A stretch of DNA of 64,000 nt. It comes from Fibrella rubiginis. Its GTDB lineage: Bacteria; Bacteroidota; Bacteroidia; Cytophagales; Spirosomataceae. Made by a program: the position numbers and the translations under genes. Shown here one piece after another: positions 1 through 8,463 of the stretch. The notes under the pieces were generated by a model that saw only the letters and a program-made list of their open reading frames with translations, made no database searches and was not told the origin of the DNA. The stretch is from the NCBI RefSeq assembly GCF_017353185.1, contig NZ_JAFMYV010000005.1, positions 248,001-312,000 of the forward strand. Direction: 5' to 3'. The first letter of the stretch is position 1. Every line of letters starts with the position of its first letter.

Positions 1-438
1 TTCGCTGATCGTCAATTGCCGGGCCAGTTCATCTTTCGTGACATCCTGAGCAACGCCCGCAAAACGAGACACTTTCTGATCTTCAGCAAAGCTAACTTCC
101 CCTGTAAACCGCACCCAGCGAAGGATGCCATCGTCGGCACCAATGGTTCGGTAAGTAGCATCATAATAGCCACCTAACTGGGGTACCATGGCCAGTTTGA
201 TAGCTTCGTCTACCCGACCTGCATCATCAGGATGAATGAACTGAATGGCCTCAGCATAAGTCATTGGGTTGTTCTGAGTTAACCCGTACAGTTCGCGGCA
301 ACGCTCGTCCCAAATAATCTGGGTAGTTACAAGATCCATTTCCCAGACCCCAAGCCGGGCAGCTTTTAAGGCAAACTCTATGTCTAGCCGCGCTGCAAGG
401 GCTTTGTCGGGCTTGTTCGATTTATATTCCTCCGCCAT
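1..438 (-). CDS. PAS domain sensor protein, N-terminal part (truncated by window edge)
   Basis: The reading frame opens with ATG at 436-438 and stays open for 146 codons to the left edge, so only the N-terminus is visible. The protein starts MAEEYKSNKPDK and contains a PAS_3-type fold: a LGVWEMD start, an IHPDDAGRVDEA helix, then LRWVRFTGEV and FAGVAQDVTKDE, the usual exit from a PAS/PAC unit into a second PAS domain or a kinase. No signal peptide or membrane segment is seen, so it is probably a cytoplasmic sensor histidine kinase or diguanylate cyclase. The output domain is outside the window. Confidence 0.8.
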   Translation of the reverse strand, partial: MAEEYKSNKPDKALAARLDIEFALKAARLGVWEMDLVTTQIIWDERCRELYGLTQNNPMTYAEAIQFIHPDDAGRVDEAIKLAMVPQLGGYYDATYRTIGADDGILRWVRFTGEVSFAEDQKVSRFAGVAQDVTKDELARQLTISE

Positions 439-542
439 AAGTATTTAGGCCAATTTAACCTGTGACGATAGATAGTTGCCTAATTAACCGCTTCATTGTT
501 ATCAACTGGTTTGGCGTTGGCAAGGTTTGAGCACAGCCAGCA

Positions 543-1103
543 CTACATCGCCCGCCTTAGCTCCTGCAGGGTGGCCTGGAGCCTGGTTTTCACCGTGCCA
601 ACCGGGATTTTTAGTTCGTCGGCGGCTTCCTGCTGAGTATACCCGTTGAGGTAAATCAGATCAATTAACTGGCTGTGGCTGGGAGGGAGTTTGGTCAGTA
701 GCGTACGCAGCCCAATAGTATCGATGTTGATGGCGTTAGTATGACACTGCTGGTCAATAATTTGGATCGTGTTTTCGGTGAAAAACAACATCTGCGTAGC
801 GTCAACGCGTTTTTTGGCTTTACCCGACCGTAGCGCGTCGAGGGCTGTATTGCGGGCCACGTTGAGCATCCAGGTATACAGCCGTCCCTTACCAGCATCG
901 TACCGGCCCAGATTCGTCCAGATCTTCACGAACACGTCCTGCAACAGATCGCGCGTTTGCTCTTCATTGTGAACGAGCAGTTGGATGGCCCGGCCAAGGC
1001 TAAGTGAATAATGCTGGTACAACCACAAGAACGCCCGTTCGTCGCGCTGCAACAGCCGGGCAACCAGGTCAGCTTCAATAAATGGGGAGGTCCGTCGAGA
1101 CAT
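543..1103 (-). CDS. RNA polymerase sigma factor, ECF subfamily
   Basis: This 186-residue protein has sigma region 2 (LLQDVFVKIWTNL, then GKGRLYTWMLNVARN) and region 4 (LPPSHSQLIDLIYLNGYTQQEAADEL, followed by the VGTVKTRL recognition helix). It should direct RNA polymerase to a specific promoter set. I chose the ATG at 1101-1103. The frame extends upstream to a TTG, but that extension lies wholly inside a heptad repeat. It is the last gene of a minus-strand run containing a histidine kinase and response regulator. No anti-sigma factor is visible on either side, so how it is held inactive is unknown. Confidence 0.9.
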   Translation of the reverse strand: MSRRTSPFIEADLVARLLQRDERAFLWLYQHYSLSLGRAIQLLVHNEEQTRDLLQDVFVKIWTNLGRYDAGKGRLYTWMLNVARNTALDALRSGKAKKRVDATQMLFFTENTIQIIDQQCHTNAINIDTIGLRTLLTKLPPSHSQLIDLIYLNGYTQQEAADELKIPVGTVKTRLQATLQELRRAM

Positions 1104-1108
1104 GGGGA

Positions 1109-1262
1109 AGTGAGCAACGAGAAGCGAGAGGCAAGAAGCGAGAATCAAGAGACGAGAAGCGAGAGACAAGAGCAATGAGAAATGCGTAGGCTTACCAGCA
1201 TAGCTCTCACTACTTAATTCTTGCTTCTTACGTCTTATCTCTTGCCTCTTAGTTGCTTCTTA
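1109..1262. repeat. Heptad-array inverted repeat between histidine kinase and sigma factor genes
   Basis: The left arm (1109-1175) contains nine successive 7-base units fitting AnnYRAG, for example AAGCGAG and AGGCAAG. The right arm (about 1201-1262) carries the inverse array. The arms share the heptad consensus but are not exact complements, so this is a decayed or independently shuffled copy. It separates two co-directional genes. Confidence 0.85.
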
Positions 1263-1263
1263 G

Positions 1264-2724
1264 CTAGTTATAAATGGGCAGTTGAAACGAGAACGTGGTG
1301 CCGACGTTGGGGGTACTCTGCACGTCGATCTGGCTGTTGTGGAGGTGCACAATCCGGTGTGCAATGGCCAGTCCAAGACCCAGGCGGGCTTTCTCGCGCA
1401 TGGGGCCGGAGCGGTAGAACCGGTCGAAAATATGCGGCATGTCTTCGGGGGTGATACCCCGCCCGGTGTCGGCCACGCTCACACGCACCTGCGATGCCTC
1501 CATGATGGGCCAGACACTGATGCTCACCCGCCCCTGTTGCGGGGTGTATTGCAGGGCATTGGCAATGATATTTTGCAGCACCCGCTCAATCAGGGCCACG
1601 TCGGCCAGCACAAAGGGTGTGTGCCGGGGCAGATCGCTGGCAAGCTGAATGGCCTGTTCGTTGGCCTGCGGCTCGAACTTGAGCAGGTTGTCCTGGATGA
1701 GTTCGGTGATCGAAAACGGCTCGATCTGTAGCGTCGTTTGCTTGGCCTCCAGCTTCGAGAGTTCGAACAGTTCCGACACCAGCCGACCCAGGCTCTGCGT
1801 ATTTTTTAGAATCGTTTGCAGGTACGTCTTCCGCTCAATTTCGGTTAGCACGTGTTCGCGCAGCAAAATCGTTTCGGTATACCCTTCAATGGAGGCCAGC
1901 GGCGTGCGCAGATCGTGCGAAATGTTGGCCACCAGCTCCCGGCGGAGGCTATCATTACGACTCAGCGTATCCAGCGACGACTCAATTTTGGCCGCCATGC
2001 TGTTGAACGCCGTACCCAACTGCCCGATTTCGTCGGAAGACTGCACCGCCACCCGCGCCGAAAAATCACCCTCCTGCACCTGCCGAACCGCCGTGTTTAG
2101 TTGCCGGACGTGGCGCGTGAGCAGGTAAATCAGCACCAGACCCGCCACCAGCACCACCGCTGCTGCTATGGCCAGGCTCCGCAACAGGGCACTCAGAATA
2201 TAGCTATGCCGCACCGACGCCAGGTCGAGCTGGTCATTGGTGCCGATGGTGATATAGAGGTACGCCAGCGGCGAGCCGTCGGGTTTAAGCAGCGGGGCCA
2301 CCGAAAAAATCTTGGGGTCGCCGGGGTTGCGGGGGTCGTCGTTGTAAATGGGCAGCGGCTTTTTTCCGTCCAGTAAGTCACGAATGGGCTGCGCCGCAAC
2401 CGCCTGTAGTTTGGTTGCTTCGGGTTTGGCCGATGAGGCGATCATCTTGCCGTTGAGATCGACCACAAACAGTTTTACGATGGGGTTGATGGTCATGGCC
2501 GACATAAACAACTGGTTCATGCCCACAGCTTCGATCTGACCCGTCACGGTGTCGACGTGCATTTCGCGGGCAATGGATTGGGCCAGGCCGAGATTAGCCC
2601 GTTGCGTGGTTTCGTCTACAAACCGCTTCGACGTCTGCGTAACACTATAAATATCGACTGCGCTGATTAGCAGCACCAAAGCGATGAATAGCAGCGATAA
2701 TTTGGCAAAGAGGGAGTGTAGCAT
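1264..2724 (-). CDS. Sensor histidine kinase (HAMP, HisKA, HATPase_c)
   Basis: A 486-residue membrane kinase with an N-terminal membrane segment (about residues 6-25), a periplasmic sensor region, a second membrane segment (about 180-203), a HAMP linker, and the phospho-acceptor box SHDLRTPLASIEGY with His near residue 270. The ATPase motifs NIIANALQYTP, DTGRGI and GLGLAI follow. It is a classical OmpR-partner kinase. The ATG at 2722-2724 is preferred over an upstream TTG in the repeat. It lies downstream of its probable cognate response regulator on the same strand. The signal sensed is not evident. Confidence 0.93.
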   Translation of the reverse strand: MLHSLFAKLSLLFIALVLLISAVDIYSVTQTSKRFVDETTQRANLGLAQSIAREMHVDTVTGQIEAVGMNQLFMSAMTINPIVKLFVVDLNGKMIASSAKPEATKLQAVAAQPIRDLLDGKKPLPIYNDDPRNPGDPKIFSVAPLLKPDGSPLAYLYITIGTNDQLDLASVRHSYILSALLRSLAIAAAVVLVAGLVLIYLLTRHVRQLNTAVRQVQEGDFSARVAVQSSDEIGQLGTAFNSMAAKIESSLDTLSRNDSLRRELVANISHDLRTPLASIEGYTETILLREHVLTEIERKTYLQTILKNTQSLGRLVSELFELSKLEAKQTTLQIEPFSITELIQDNLLKFEPQANEQAIQLASDLPRHTPFVLADVALIERVLQNIIANALQYTPQQGRVSISVWPIMEASQVRVSVADTGRGITPEDMPHIFDRFYRSGPMREKARLGLGLAIAHRIVHLHNSQIDVQSTPNVGTTFSFQLPIYN

Positions 2725-2730
2725 AGGTAG

Positions 2731-2826
2731 GGGAGACAAGAGGTGAGAAGCAAGAGACGAGAAGGTAAGTCTGGAAACTTGACGCTAAGAATGAGCGTGT
2801 TCGTATCTCTTGTCTCTTGCTTCTTA
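2731..2826. repeat. Heptad-array inverted repeat between response regulator and kinase
   Basis: The left arm (2731-2768) and right arm (2802-2826) are arrays of the AnnYRAG heptad (AAGCAAG, AGACAAG and similar). They are inverted relative to each other around about 35 bases without repeats. The arms are imperfect complements. The element sits inside what would otherwise be a tight two-gene operon. Confidence 0.8.
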
Positions 2827-3534
2827 TCGCTGTACGTCTTCTGAAAACTTATACCCCACGGCCCAAACCGTAAGGATGTACCTGGGCGCGGCGGGTTCCT
2901 GTTCGATCTTCATTCTCAAGCGGTTGATGTGCGAATTGACCGTATGTTCGTAGCCCTGATACGAGTAGCCCCAGACCAGTTCGAGCAGTTCCATCCGCGA
3001 AAAGGCCCGGCCCGGATGCTTCATAAACAGGGTCAGCAGATCAAATTCTTTGGCCGTTAAATCAACGGCTTTTCCCGCCAGCATGACGCGGCGAGTGCCC
3101 ACGTCAAGAGCCAGTTCGCCATAGGCATAGCGGGGCAATAGACCGAGACTACCCGCCGCCGAATCGGTCTCGAACCGGCGCATTCTGGCTTTTACACGGG
3201 ATAGCAGCTCTCTGACACTGAACGGCTTGGTCATATAGTCATCAGCGCCGAGGTCAATAGCCAGCACCTTGTCAATCTCTTCACTGCGGGCGGTGAGCAT
3301 CAGAATCGGCGTAGTGATCTGCTGCTGCCGAATGCGTTGGCACACCTCAATGCCGTCGAGGTCGGGCAGCATGATGTCGAGGATGATGATATCGTAAGGT
3401 TTGGAGGTGGCATGGCGCAGCCCGTCGGCCCCGTTGCCGATGATGTCGGCCTGCACGTTGATGTCGCGCAGGCTCACCATAACGAGGTTGGCAATGTCGG
3501 GGTCGTCTTCAACAACCAGGGCGCGTTTTTGCAT
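2824..3534 (-). CDS. OmpR-family response regulator
   Basis: A REC domain (residues 1-120) has the acidic pair VVEDD, the phospho-acceptor Asp53 in IILDIMLPD, and the LTARSEEID and TKPF motifs. It is followed by a winged-helix Trans_reg_C domain (VDLTAKEFDLLTLF, then SRMELLELVWG and YEHTVNSHINRLRMKIE). It should be phosphorylated by the downstream kinase and bind DNA. The ATG at 3532-3534 is used. A GTG at 3549 overlapping the previous stop codon would add five residues. It starts 11 bases after the porin-like gene and is probably translationally linked to it. Confidence 0.94.
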   Translation of the reverse strand: MQKRALVVEDDPDIANLVMVSLRDINVQADIIGNGADGLRHATSKPYDIIILDIMLPDLDGIEVCQRIRQQQITTPILMLTARSEEIDKVLAIDLGADDYMTKPFSVRELLSRVKARMRRFETDSAAGSLGLLPRYAYGELALDVGTRRVMLAGKAVDLTAKEFDLLTLFMKHPGRAFSRMELLELVWGYSYQGYEHTVNSHINRLRMKIEQEPAAPRYILTVWAVGYKFSEDVQR

Positions 3535-3545
3535 GGGATGGTAAG

Positions 3546-4415
3546 TCACATTTCCACCGACAAACCTAGTCCAAAAATCGGCCCGGAATACGTGTTCTTG
3601 CAGGGGACAATCATGTTGCTGTAGTCGAGGGTAAGGCTCGTTTTTTTCGTAATCGGAACGGCCGCGCCCAGAGAATAGGCCGTGTATTCTAAGCCTTCGC
3701 CATACACAAATGAGCCTTTGTTGGTGTCGGGCACCCCCACCGAGTTGAGCCGTCGCAGCACGGCGTTGGTCCAGACCGGGCCGATTTTATAGCCCACTTC
3801 CACCGTCGAGGCGTATTGGTCTGAGAAGCCCTGCGTCCGTTTGTTATACCCCACCTCGACGCTCACATACCCCCGGCTGCTAAACGGAATGGACGCGTAG
3901 GCTTTCGTCCAGATATTTAGCTCCCCGTCGCCGATGGGCAGGTTGATCTGGCTGCCAGGCCGGTTTACGTCGGCCACCAGAATTCGGCTTTGGCCCGTGG
4001 GCAACTGCGCCCCCACGCTAATGGCTACGGGGAAGTTTCCGGTCAGGATACCGTACTTGGCTTCCACCAGCACGTCGCCGAAACCCGTAGCAGCGTTGGT
4101 GGTGGAAAACTTGTTCGACCGGAACAGGGGCGCGTTCAAAATCAGCGTCAGGCGCTTGGAAAGGCCATATTCGGCATATAAATCGAGCGACGTTTGCTGG
4201 AATTGTGCGCCCTGATCGTTGAGTTCTCCGGCCAGATTATAGTACTTGTTGGTCCGAAAGCTACTAACCCGGAGCTTGCCGTAGAACGTGCTTTTCTTTC
4301 GCACCCAGCCGCCCCCCGCCACGCCGTCGGGTACCAGACCCAGCAGCGCTAGGCCCAGCAGCAGCCCACCCCACCGGCTGGTGGGGCGGATGCACCACTT
4401 ATTGAAGCGGTGCAT
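3546..4415 (-). CDS. Outer-membrane beta-barrel protein, porin/transporter-like
   Basis: The protein has about 289 residues with a hydrophobic signal region (GGLLLGLALLGLVPDGVAG). Alternating aromatic and hydrophobic strands follow (LYAEYGLSKRLTLILNAPLF, GFGDVLVEAKYGI, FPVAISVGAQLPTG), ending in a final strand GPIFGLGLSVEM. This is the pattern of barrels related to the phenol/MetA degradation outer-membrane family. The ATG at 4413-4415 overlaps the end of the upstream lipoprotein gene by 17 bases, which suggests coupled translation. The substrate is unknown. Position directly ahead of a two-component system suggests an envelope-sensing unit. Confidence 0.7.
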   Translation of the reverse strand: MHRFNKWCIRPTSRWGGLLLGLALLGLVPDGVAGGGWVRKKSTFYGKLRVSSFRTNKYYNLAGELNDQGAQFQQTSLDLYAEYGLSKRLTLILNAPLFRSNKFSTTNAATGFGDVLVEAKYGILTGNFPVAISVGAQLPTGQSRILVADVNRPGSQINLPIGDGELNIWTKAYASIPFSSRGYVSVEVGYNKRTQGFSDQYASTVEVGYKIGPVWTNAVLRRLNSVGVPDTNKGSFVYGEGLEYTAYSLGAAVPITKKTSLTLDYSNMIVPCKNTYSGPIFGLGLSVEM

Positions 4416-4878
4416 TGCCGAAGTTGATTTCAACGGTTTCGCAGTAGAACACCACGTAGGTATAGGCGCTCGACGCGGCGGGTACTTTCAGATACTGCTG
4501 CCCGTTTTTGCTCACGAACCCCACCGCCAGCACATTGCCCAGCCCGTTGGGTGCCCCCGCCGACGTGGTCCGCTGCGATTTGATGTTCGCGCCCGACTTG
4601 GCCAGGTAAACGGCCACCGTGCCCGTGCCAAAATCAGATTTAAAATCGGACCCCATCGCCAGGTACTCGTCGTTGTTTGCATCGCGCACTACCGACACCA
4701 TGCCTGCCGTTGGCGTACCGTTCTCGGCTTTCAGTGTGCCGCTTTTCAGTGTGGTCGTGGTACCGATTGGCCCGTTCGTGGGCGTGACGGTCGAGTCGGC
4801 TGTTTTGCTACAGCTGGTGGCGCTGGCAACAAACAGGGCCGCTACGAAAACGCGGTTCAGGAATGAGCTGATAATCAT
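4399..4878 (-). CDS. DM13-domain lipoprotein
   Basis: The start at 4876-4878 gives a short protein with a lipoprotein signal peptide (FLNRVFVAALFVASATSC, lipobox SATSC). A linker rich in Thr and Pro follows, then a domain ending YLKVPAASSAYTYVVFYCE followed by TVEINFGNAPL. The last part matches the DM13 family pattern of a conserved C-x-x-F/V-x-V-x-F-G-x-A-x-L ending, a domain proposed to take part in redox or electron transfer. It is the first gene of the cluster and overlaps the barrel gene. Family assignment is from motif memory. Confidence 0.68.
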   Translation of the reverse strand: MIISSFLNRVFVAALFVASATSCSKTADSTVTPTNGPIGTTTTLKSGTLKAENGTPTAGMVSVVRDANNDEYLAMGSDFKSDFGTGTVAVYLAKSGANIKSQRTTSAGAPNGLGNVLAVGFVSKNGQQYLKVPAASSAYTYVVFYCETVEINFGNAPLQ

Positions 4879-4938
4879 GTGGCTACTTGAGTTTAGTGAG
4901 CCACAAAGCTCCGGCGCAGGTATCACGGAAGTATCACG

Positions 4939-4963
4939 GCCCGGTAACGTCTTCGTGATAATT
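4939..4963. repeat. Direct repeat copy 1 flanking AT-rich island
   Basis: The 25 bases beginning GCCCGGTAACGTCT match 6036-6060 at 22 of 25 positions, and all three differences are transitions. Together the two copies bracket about 1.07 kb of unusually AT-rich sequence. Confidence 0.6.
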
Positions 4964-5012
4964 AGGAAGGAGGGATAGAAAGTAGTATCGTGTACAAGGC
5001 AACTAATACTTT

Positions 5013-5318
5013 CTAATCTTCATCATTTTTATTCGTATTTGTGCTTCTCTGTAAAATGTTATAGTTCTCCATTTGCTTGCCTATTCCCGCGAACATAGCC
5101 AAGTTCGGCGTATTTTCTGTAGCACGTCTAAATAATTCTGATAAAGCAGATGTATCTATAGATGGAGAGCATTACTCCAATATCCTGTAATTTTGGTTTG
5201 AGTTTTTCATATGTAGTGTAAATATCTCCTAAGTCACTCTATTCTAAACCTGTTAATGCAAAATCAGAAAGAGAAATGTTTCTGTATTTATTGAAGAAAT
5301 CTGCTTTTGATATAAACG
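5013..5318 (-). pseudogene. Decayed gene of unknown family (in-frame stop plus frameshift)
   Basis: Reading the minus strand gives coding-like peptide in two frames. One runs ISKADFFNKYRNISLS, then DFALTGLE, stop, then DLGDIYTTYEKLKPKL. After a shift near 5170 the second runs IDTSALSELFRRATEN, then TPNLAMFAGIGKQMEN, and ends at a TAG at 5013-5015. Continuity of sensible peptide across one stop and one shift suggests a recently broken gene. The sequence is much more AT-rich than the neighbours. I do not recognise the family, and the upstream start is lost. Together with the flanking spacer it fills the 4879-5421 gap. Confidence 0.45.
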
Positions 5319-5421
5319 TTTACATGAGATTTTAGGTTAAAATACGGATATTTTGTTACAACCAAATTTAAAGAAGAGGCTTCTGTGTTATTCGATTGAA
5401 TACGTTTCTAATTCTTGTTTT

Positions 5422-5715
5422 TCAGTTTACCAATCGGCTGCGCTGATACATTACGTCTGGGTCGAAGTCGAGCGGGGCGGGGTGCTGGCTACCGTCATAG
5501 TCGATCATCACAAGCAGATCATCCCAGTAGAGCGTTCGACCATCTGTTTTGACTTCACTGAAGAGTTGTTTGTCCGCTAAACGGGCAATCGAGCTTTGTG
5601 GCTTTGATTCAGCCAGATACGGTTGAAAGTCAACCTCGCGTACTTCACCGGTATTCCAGAGACACGTAACCTTGTACGGCTCCACAGCTAGAATGCTTTT
5701 GACACGAGGTAACAT
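5422..5715 (-). CDS. DUF2442 domain protein
   Basis: This small protein of 97 residues matches the DUF2442 pattern: VKSILAVEPYKVTCLWNTGE, then VREVDFQPYL and a C-terminal LYWDDLLVMIDYDG. Such proteins commonly pair with DUF4160 proteins, an arrangement often suggested to be a toxin-antitoxin-like module, though biochemical proof is limited. Its ATG overlaps the stop codon of the upstream DUF4160 gene by one base (TAATG), so the two are translated together. Confidence 0.8.
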   Translation of the reverse strand: MLPRVKSILAVEPYKVTCLWNTGEVREVDFQPYLAESKPQSSIARLADKQLFSEVKTDGRTLYWDDLLVMIDYDGSQHPAPLDFDPDVMYQRSRLVN

Positions 5716-5978
5716 TACATCAACGGTTTAATTTTCTTGAAACTACCAACCTCCTGCTGTAACAGCGTGTAGTTTTCCATCAGTTCCTCCCGATGCAATT
5801 CCACCCACGCTTTAACTAGGCGTATTTGCTTTCTAGGGAGATCTCCCTGTATGACGTTGCCTGTTTCGATAGAGAACATAGCCTCGTCGTCATTATAGAC
5901 TGCATGAAAGTGGGGAGGCAAATGGTCTTTGGCGTACATGTAAATAATAACACCAAAGAAGCGACTGATTTCCGGCAT
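5715..5978 (-). CDS. DUF4160 domain protein
   Basis: The ATG at 5976-5978 gives 87 residues starting MPEISRFFGVIIYMYAKDH, with the diagnostic DHLPPHFHAVYNDDEA segment of DUF4160 and a helical tail (KAWVELHREELMENY). An upstream TTG-type start would add 22 residues without family support. It forms a one-base-overlap pair with the DUF2442 gene. The pair lies between 25-base direct repeats next to a decayed gene, a typical accessory setting. Molecular activity is unknown. Confidence 0.83.
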   Translation of the reverse strand: MPEISRFFGVIIYMYAKDHLPPHFHAVYNDDEAMFSIETGNVIQGDLPRKQIRLVKAWVELHREELMENYTLLQQEVGSFKKIKPLM

Positions 5979-6035
5979 GGTTACGGATACAGATTTATGT
6001 CTGGAATGTACGTAAAAGTATTGTTCCCCGCTTAA

Positions 6036-6060
6036 GCCCGGCAACGTCTCCGTGATAGTT
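6036..6060. repeat. Direct repeat copy 2 flanking AT-rich island
   Basis: The second copy of the 25-base sequence at 4939-4963 lies just upstream of the DUF4160 gene and just beyond the acylase stop at 6087. Confidence 0.6.
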
Positions 6061-6086
6061 GGGGGGCGTTGCAGTTGATGCCAGCC

Positions 6087-8357
6087 TCATTTATCCCCCG
6101 GATGATACGTCCGCTCGACATGTTTTTTCACATCTTCGGGGTAAAAGAGAACGTCTTTGAACTGGCCTTTGCAGTAGAGCGGAGCCTGGTCGGTGAAGTG
6201 GGCGGTGCCGGGCTGGCTGCTTTGACCGCCTGTGACTACTGATCTGGCTTTGAGGCGTTTACCAAATTCAACTACGGCCACGAAGCTATTGCCCACGCTG
6301 CCGTACCGCTTTTTGGTGCCGGGGTAGGTCTTCGCCGCAAACGCCGCCAGCGACCCCCAGGCCGACGAGGTAAACCCAACGGGAAGGCTCGGTTGCTTGT
6401 CGTCGTAGCTCTCCTGCGTTTTGCCGGTCAGGCGTTGGTAGCGGTTCACTTCACCCCAGGGCAGTTTCCAGGTGCCAAAATCGCGGGTAAGGTCGGTGAG
6501 TACGTCAGCAAGGGCGGTTATTTTTTCCTGCACAGACGTGTTCTGATTGGCCATAATCACCATGCCCAGGTTGTCGAGCGGCTGATCGGCGGTGGCGCGG
6601 GTGCGGGCCAGCCGCTGGAGTTTTTCGGCCCAGAAGATCGCCAGCGTTTGCCCCACCGAGGTAGTGCCATAATTGCGATCCCAGCTTGCCAGCAGCTTAA
6701 TGGCCTCTTCAAGGTCTGCTTTTTTGTTAACAGGCTCACCACCAACGGTTTGCCAGGCGTTCAGCAGCGGCGGAATCAGGTCGTCGAAGGCGGCGAGGTG
6801 GGGGTCGTTGGCGGCGGCAATGAGCGTATCGAGGGTAAAGATTTTCTTGTGGCTCAGCACGCGGTCGGCGTTGATGCCCCGGTAATTCTGGGCGTCGGGG
6901 GCCATGTAGGCGGGGTATTTTTTTGGGTCGGGGCTGCTCGTGCCCGACACCGTGAAGGGCGTGGCGTTGCAGTTCTGAATCCAGCCCGTGGTTGGGTTGC
7001 GCACCTGCACAATGTCCTCTACGGGGTGCAGCCCTTTCCAGTCGGTGGCGGGGTTGCTGCCATCAACGGGCTGCTCCCAGTTGAATTTGGGGTCGCGGCG
7101 GGGCATAAAGTTGCCGTGCCAGTAGGCGATGGTGCCATTTTTGTCCGCAAAAATGGTGTTGTTCGACGCGTTGCCGTTTAGCCGCATCACCTGTTTGTAG
7201 CTGTCGTAGCCCGTGGCTTTCGTGCGCAAGTACGACTGCGACAAGGCGTTCAGCGGCGCGTTCATCATGTCGATGGCGATCCATTTGCCGTCTTTTTCGC
7301 CCGCAATGGGGCCATGCTGCGTGAAGTACATCGTGAAATCTTTGTAGGCCACGCCATTACCCGACTTATACGACAGCCGCACCGTCCGCGCCCGCACGGC
7401 CCGCTGCTCAGTGCCGTATTTGTAGACATACCCATCGCCTTTTTTCTCGACCGTCTCCAGGTATTCGTCCATCGAATCGGCATAGCTGGTGGTATGCATC
7501 CAGCCGCAGTTTTCGTTAAAGCCCTGATAGATAAAGAATTGCCCCCAGGTGACGGCCCCATACGCGTTCAACCCCGCCCGGCTCACCATGTGCACCTCCG
7601 ACCGGAAATAGAACGACGTGTGTGGATTAATCAGCAGCAAGGCATGGCCCGTCGCGCTTTTGTTGGGTGCAATGGCAAACCCATTTGAGCCGATGGATTC
7701 GCGCTCATAGGGGTTCACATCGGTATGATTCGATGTGGACTTGTGCCCCGGTACGCCGGCCGCCTCGTAAAACGCCTTGATCCGATCGATGGACACCGCG
7801 CTGATGTTGCCGCCGATGCTGCCTTCGCTGAACAATAGCGGCATCCAGGGTTCAAAGCGGGTGAGCAGTTTGGGCCGAACGTCGGGGTGGGTGTAGAGGT
7901 AGTAGTTGGTGCCGTCGGCGAAGGCGTCGAGGAGGCTTTTCATCCAGACGGGGCTTTTCCGGTAAATGGCCACTGCCTGCGCCGAGTCCAGAAAGAGCCG
8001 CGCCCGCAGGTCGTGATACAACGCCGATTCACCCTCAATTTCGGCCAGCCGCCCAATGGCCGTGATGTAGTTTTCCTCTACCCGGCCGAAATCGTCTTCG
8101 CACTGCGTATACAGCAGCCCGAACACCACATCGGCATCCGTTTTTCCGTAGATGTGCGGCACCCCCCACGTATCGCGGGTGATGGTGACCTGCCGCGCCC
8201 GCTGCTGCCAGCGGCTAATATCTTTCTGGCTAAAGGCCTGTGCTACAGCAGCTTTCGCCGGAACCTGCGCCAGCGCAGGCACGAGCAGCAACAGGTTGAA
8301 CAGCAGGACAAAACCAAGGCTACGAAATGGCCGGAGCCGACAGACACAGTGTACCAT
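6087..8357 (-). CDS. Penicillin acylase-family Ntn hydrolase (secreted amidohydrolase)
   Basis: A 756-residue precursor with a signal peptide (LGFVLLFNLLLLVPALAQ). The alpha-chain motif RDTWGVPHIYGKTDADVVFG is typical of penicillin/aculeacin/AHL acylases. The autocatalytic site is visible as ESIGSNGFA, with cleavage predicted between Gly223 and Ser224 to expose the nucleophilic Ser224; NPHTSFYFRSEVH follows. It should hydrolyse an amide-linked side chain in the periplasm. The substrate (acyl-homoserine lactone, peptide or beta-lactam) cannot be told from sequence. Its 5-prime leader closely resembles that of the amidase at 16972-18533. Confidence 0.9.
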   Translation of the reverse strand: MVHCVCRLRPFRSLGFVLLFNLLLLVPALAQVPAKAAVAQAFSQKDISRWQQRARQVTITRDTWGVPHIYGKTDADVVFGLLYTQCEDDFGRVEENYITAIGRLAEIEGESALYHDLRARLFLDSAQAVAIYRKSPVWMKSLLDAFADGTNYYLYTHPDVRPKLLTRFEPWMPLLFSEGSIGGNISAVSIDRIKAFYEAAGVPGHKSTSNHTDVNPYERESIGSNGFAIAPNKSATGHALLLINPHTSFYFRSEVHMVSRAGLNAYGAVTWGQFFIYQGFNENCGWMHTTSYADSMDEYLETVEKKGDGYVYKYGTEQRAVRARTVRLSYKSGNGVAYKDFTMYFTQHGPIAGEKDGKWIAIDMMNAPLNALSQSYLRTKATGYDSYKQVMRLNGNASNNTIFADKNGTIAYWHGNFMPRRDPKFNWEQPVDGSNPATDWKGLHPVEDIVQVRNPTTGWIQNCNATPFTVSGTSSPDPKKYPAYMAPDAQNYRGINADRVLSHKKIFTLDTLIAAANDPHLAAFDDLIPPLLNAWQTVGGEPVNKKADLEEAIKLLASWDRNYGTTSVGQTLAIFWAEKLQRLARTRATADQPLDNLGMVIMANQNTSVQEKITALADVLTDLTRDFGTWKLPWGEVNRYQRLTGKTQESYDDKQPSLPVGFTSSAWGSLAAFAAKTYPGTKKRYGSVGNSFVAVVEFGKRLKARSVVTGGQSSQPGTAHFTDQAPLYCKGQFKDVLFYPEDVKKHVERTYHPGDK

Positions 8358-8400
8358 ACGGAAGTTGAGAAGCAGGTTGATCGTAGGGTAAAAATAGGCC
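8355..8400 (-). promoter_or_regulatory. Shared leader/promoter element upstream of acylase
   Basis: On the minus strand a TATTTTTACC block, then TACGATCAAC, then CTCAACTT leads into CGTATGGT at the start codon. The same order and near-identical sequence occurs upstream of the amidase (18531-18572) with a small spacer difference. TATTTTTA resembles the Bacteroidetes -7 box TAnnTTTG. Confidence 0.5.
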
Positions 8401-8463
8401 TTACTTTCCGGGCTTACCTAACGCCTCCGTGCTCGATTTTATCCACAACCGGATACGTCCCGA

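Noticed and set aside
6393..7181. Plus-strand 262-codon frame inside the acylase gene
   Set aside because: It is antisense to a clear Ntn hydrolase, Gly/Val-rich, and has no motif.
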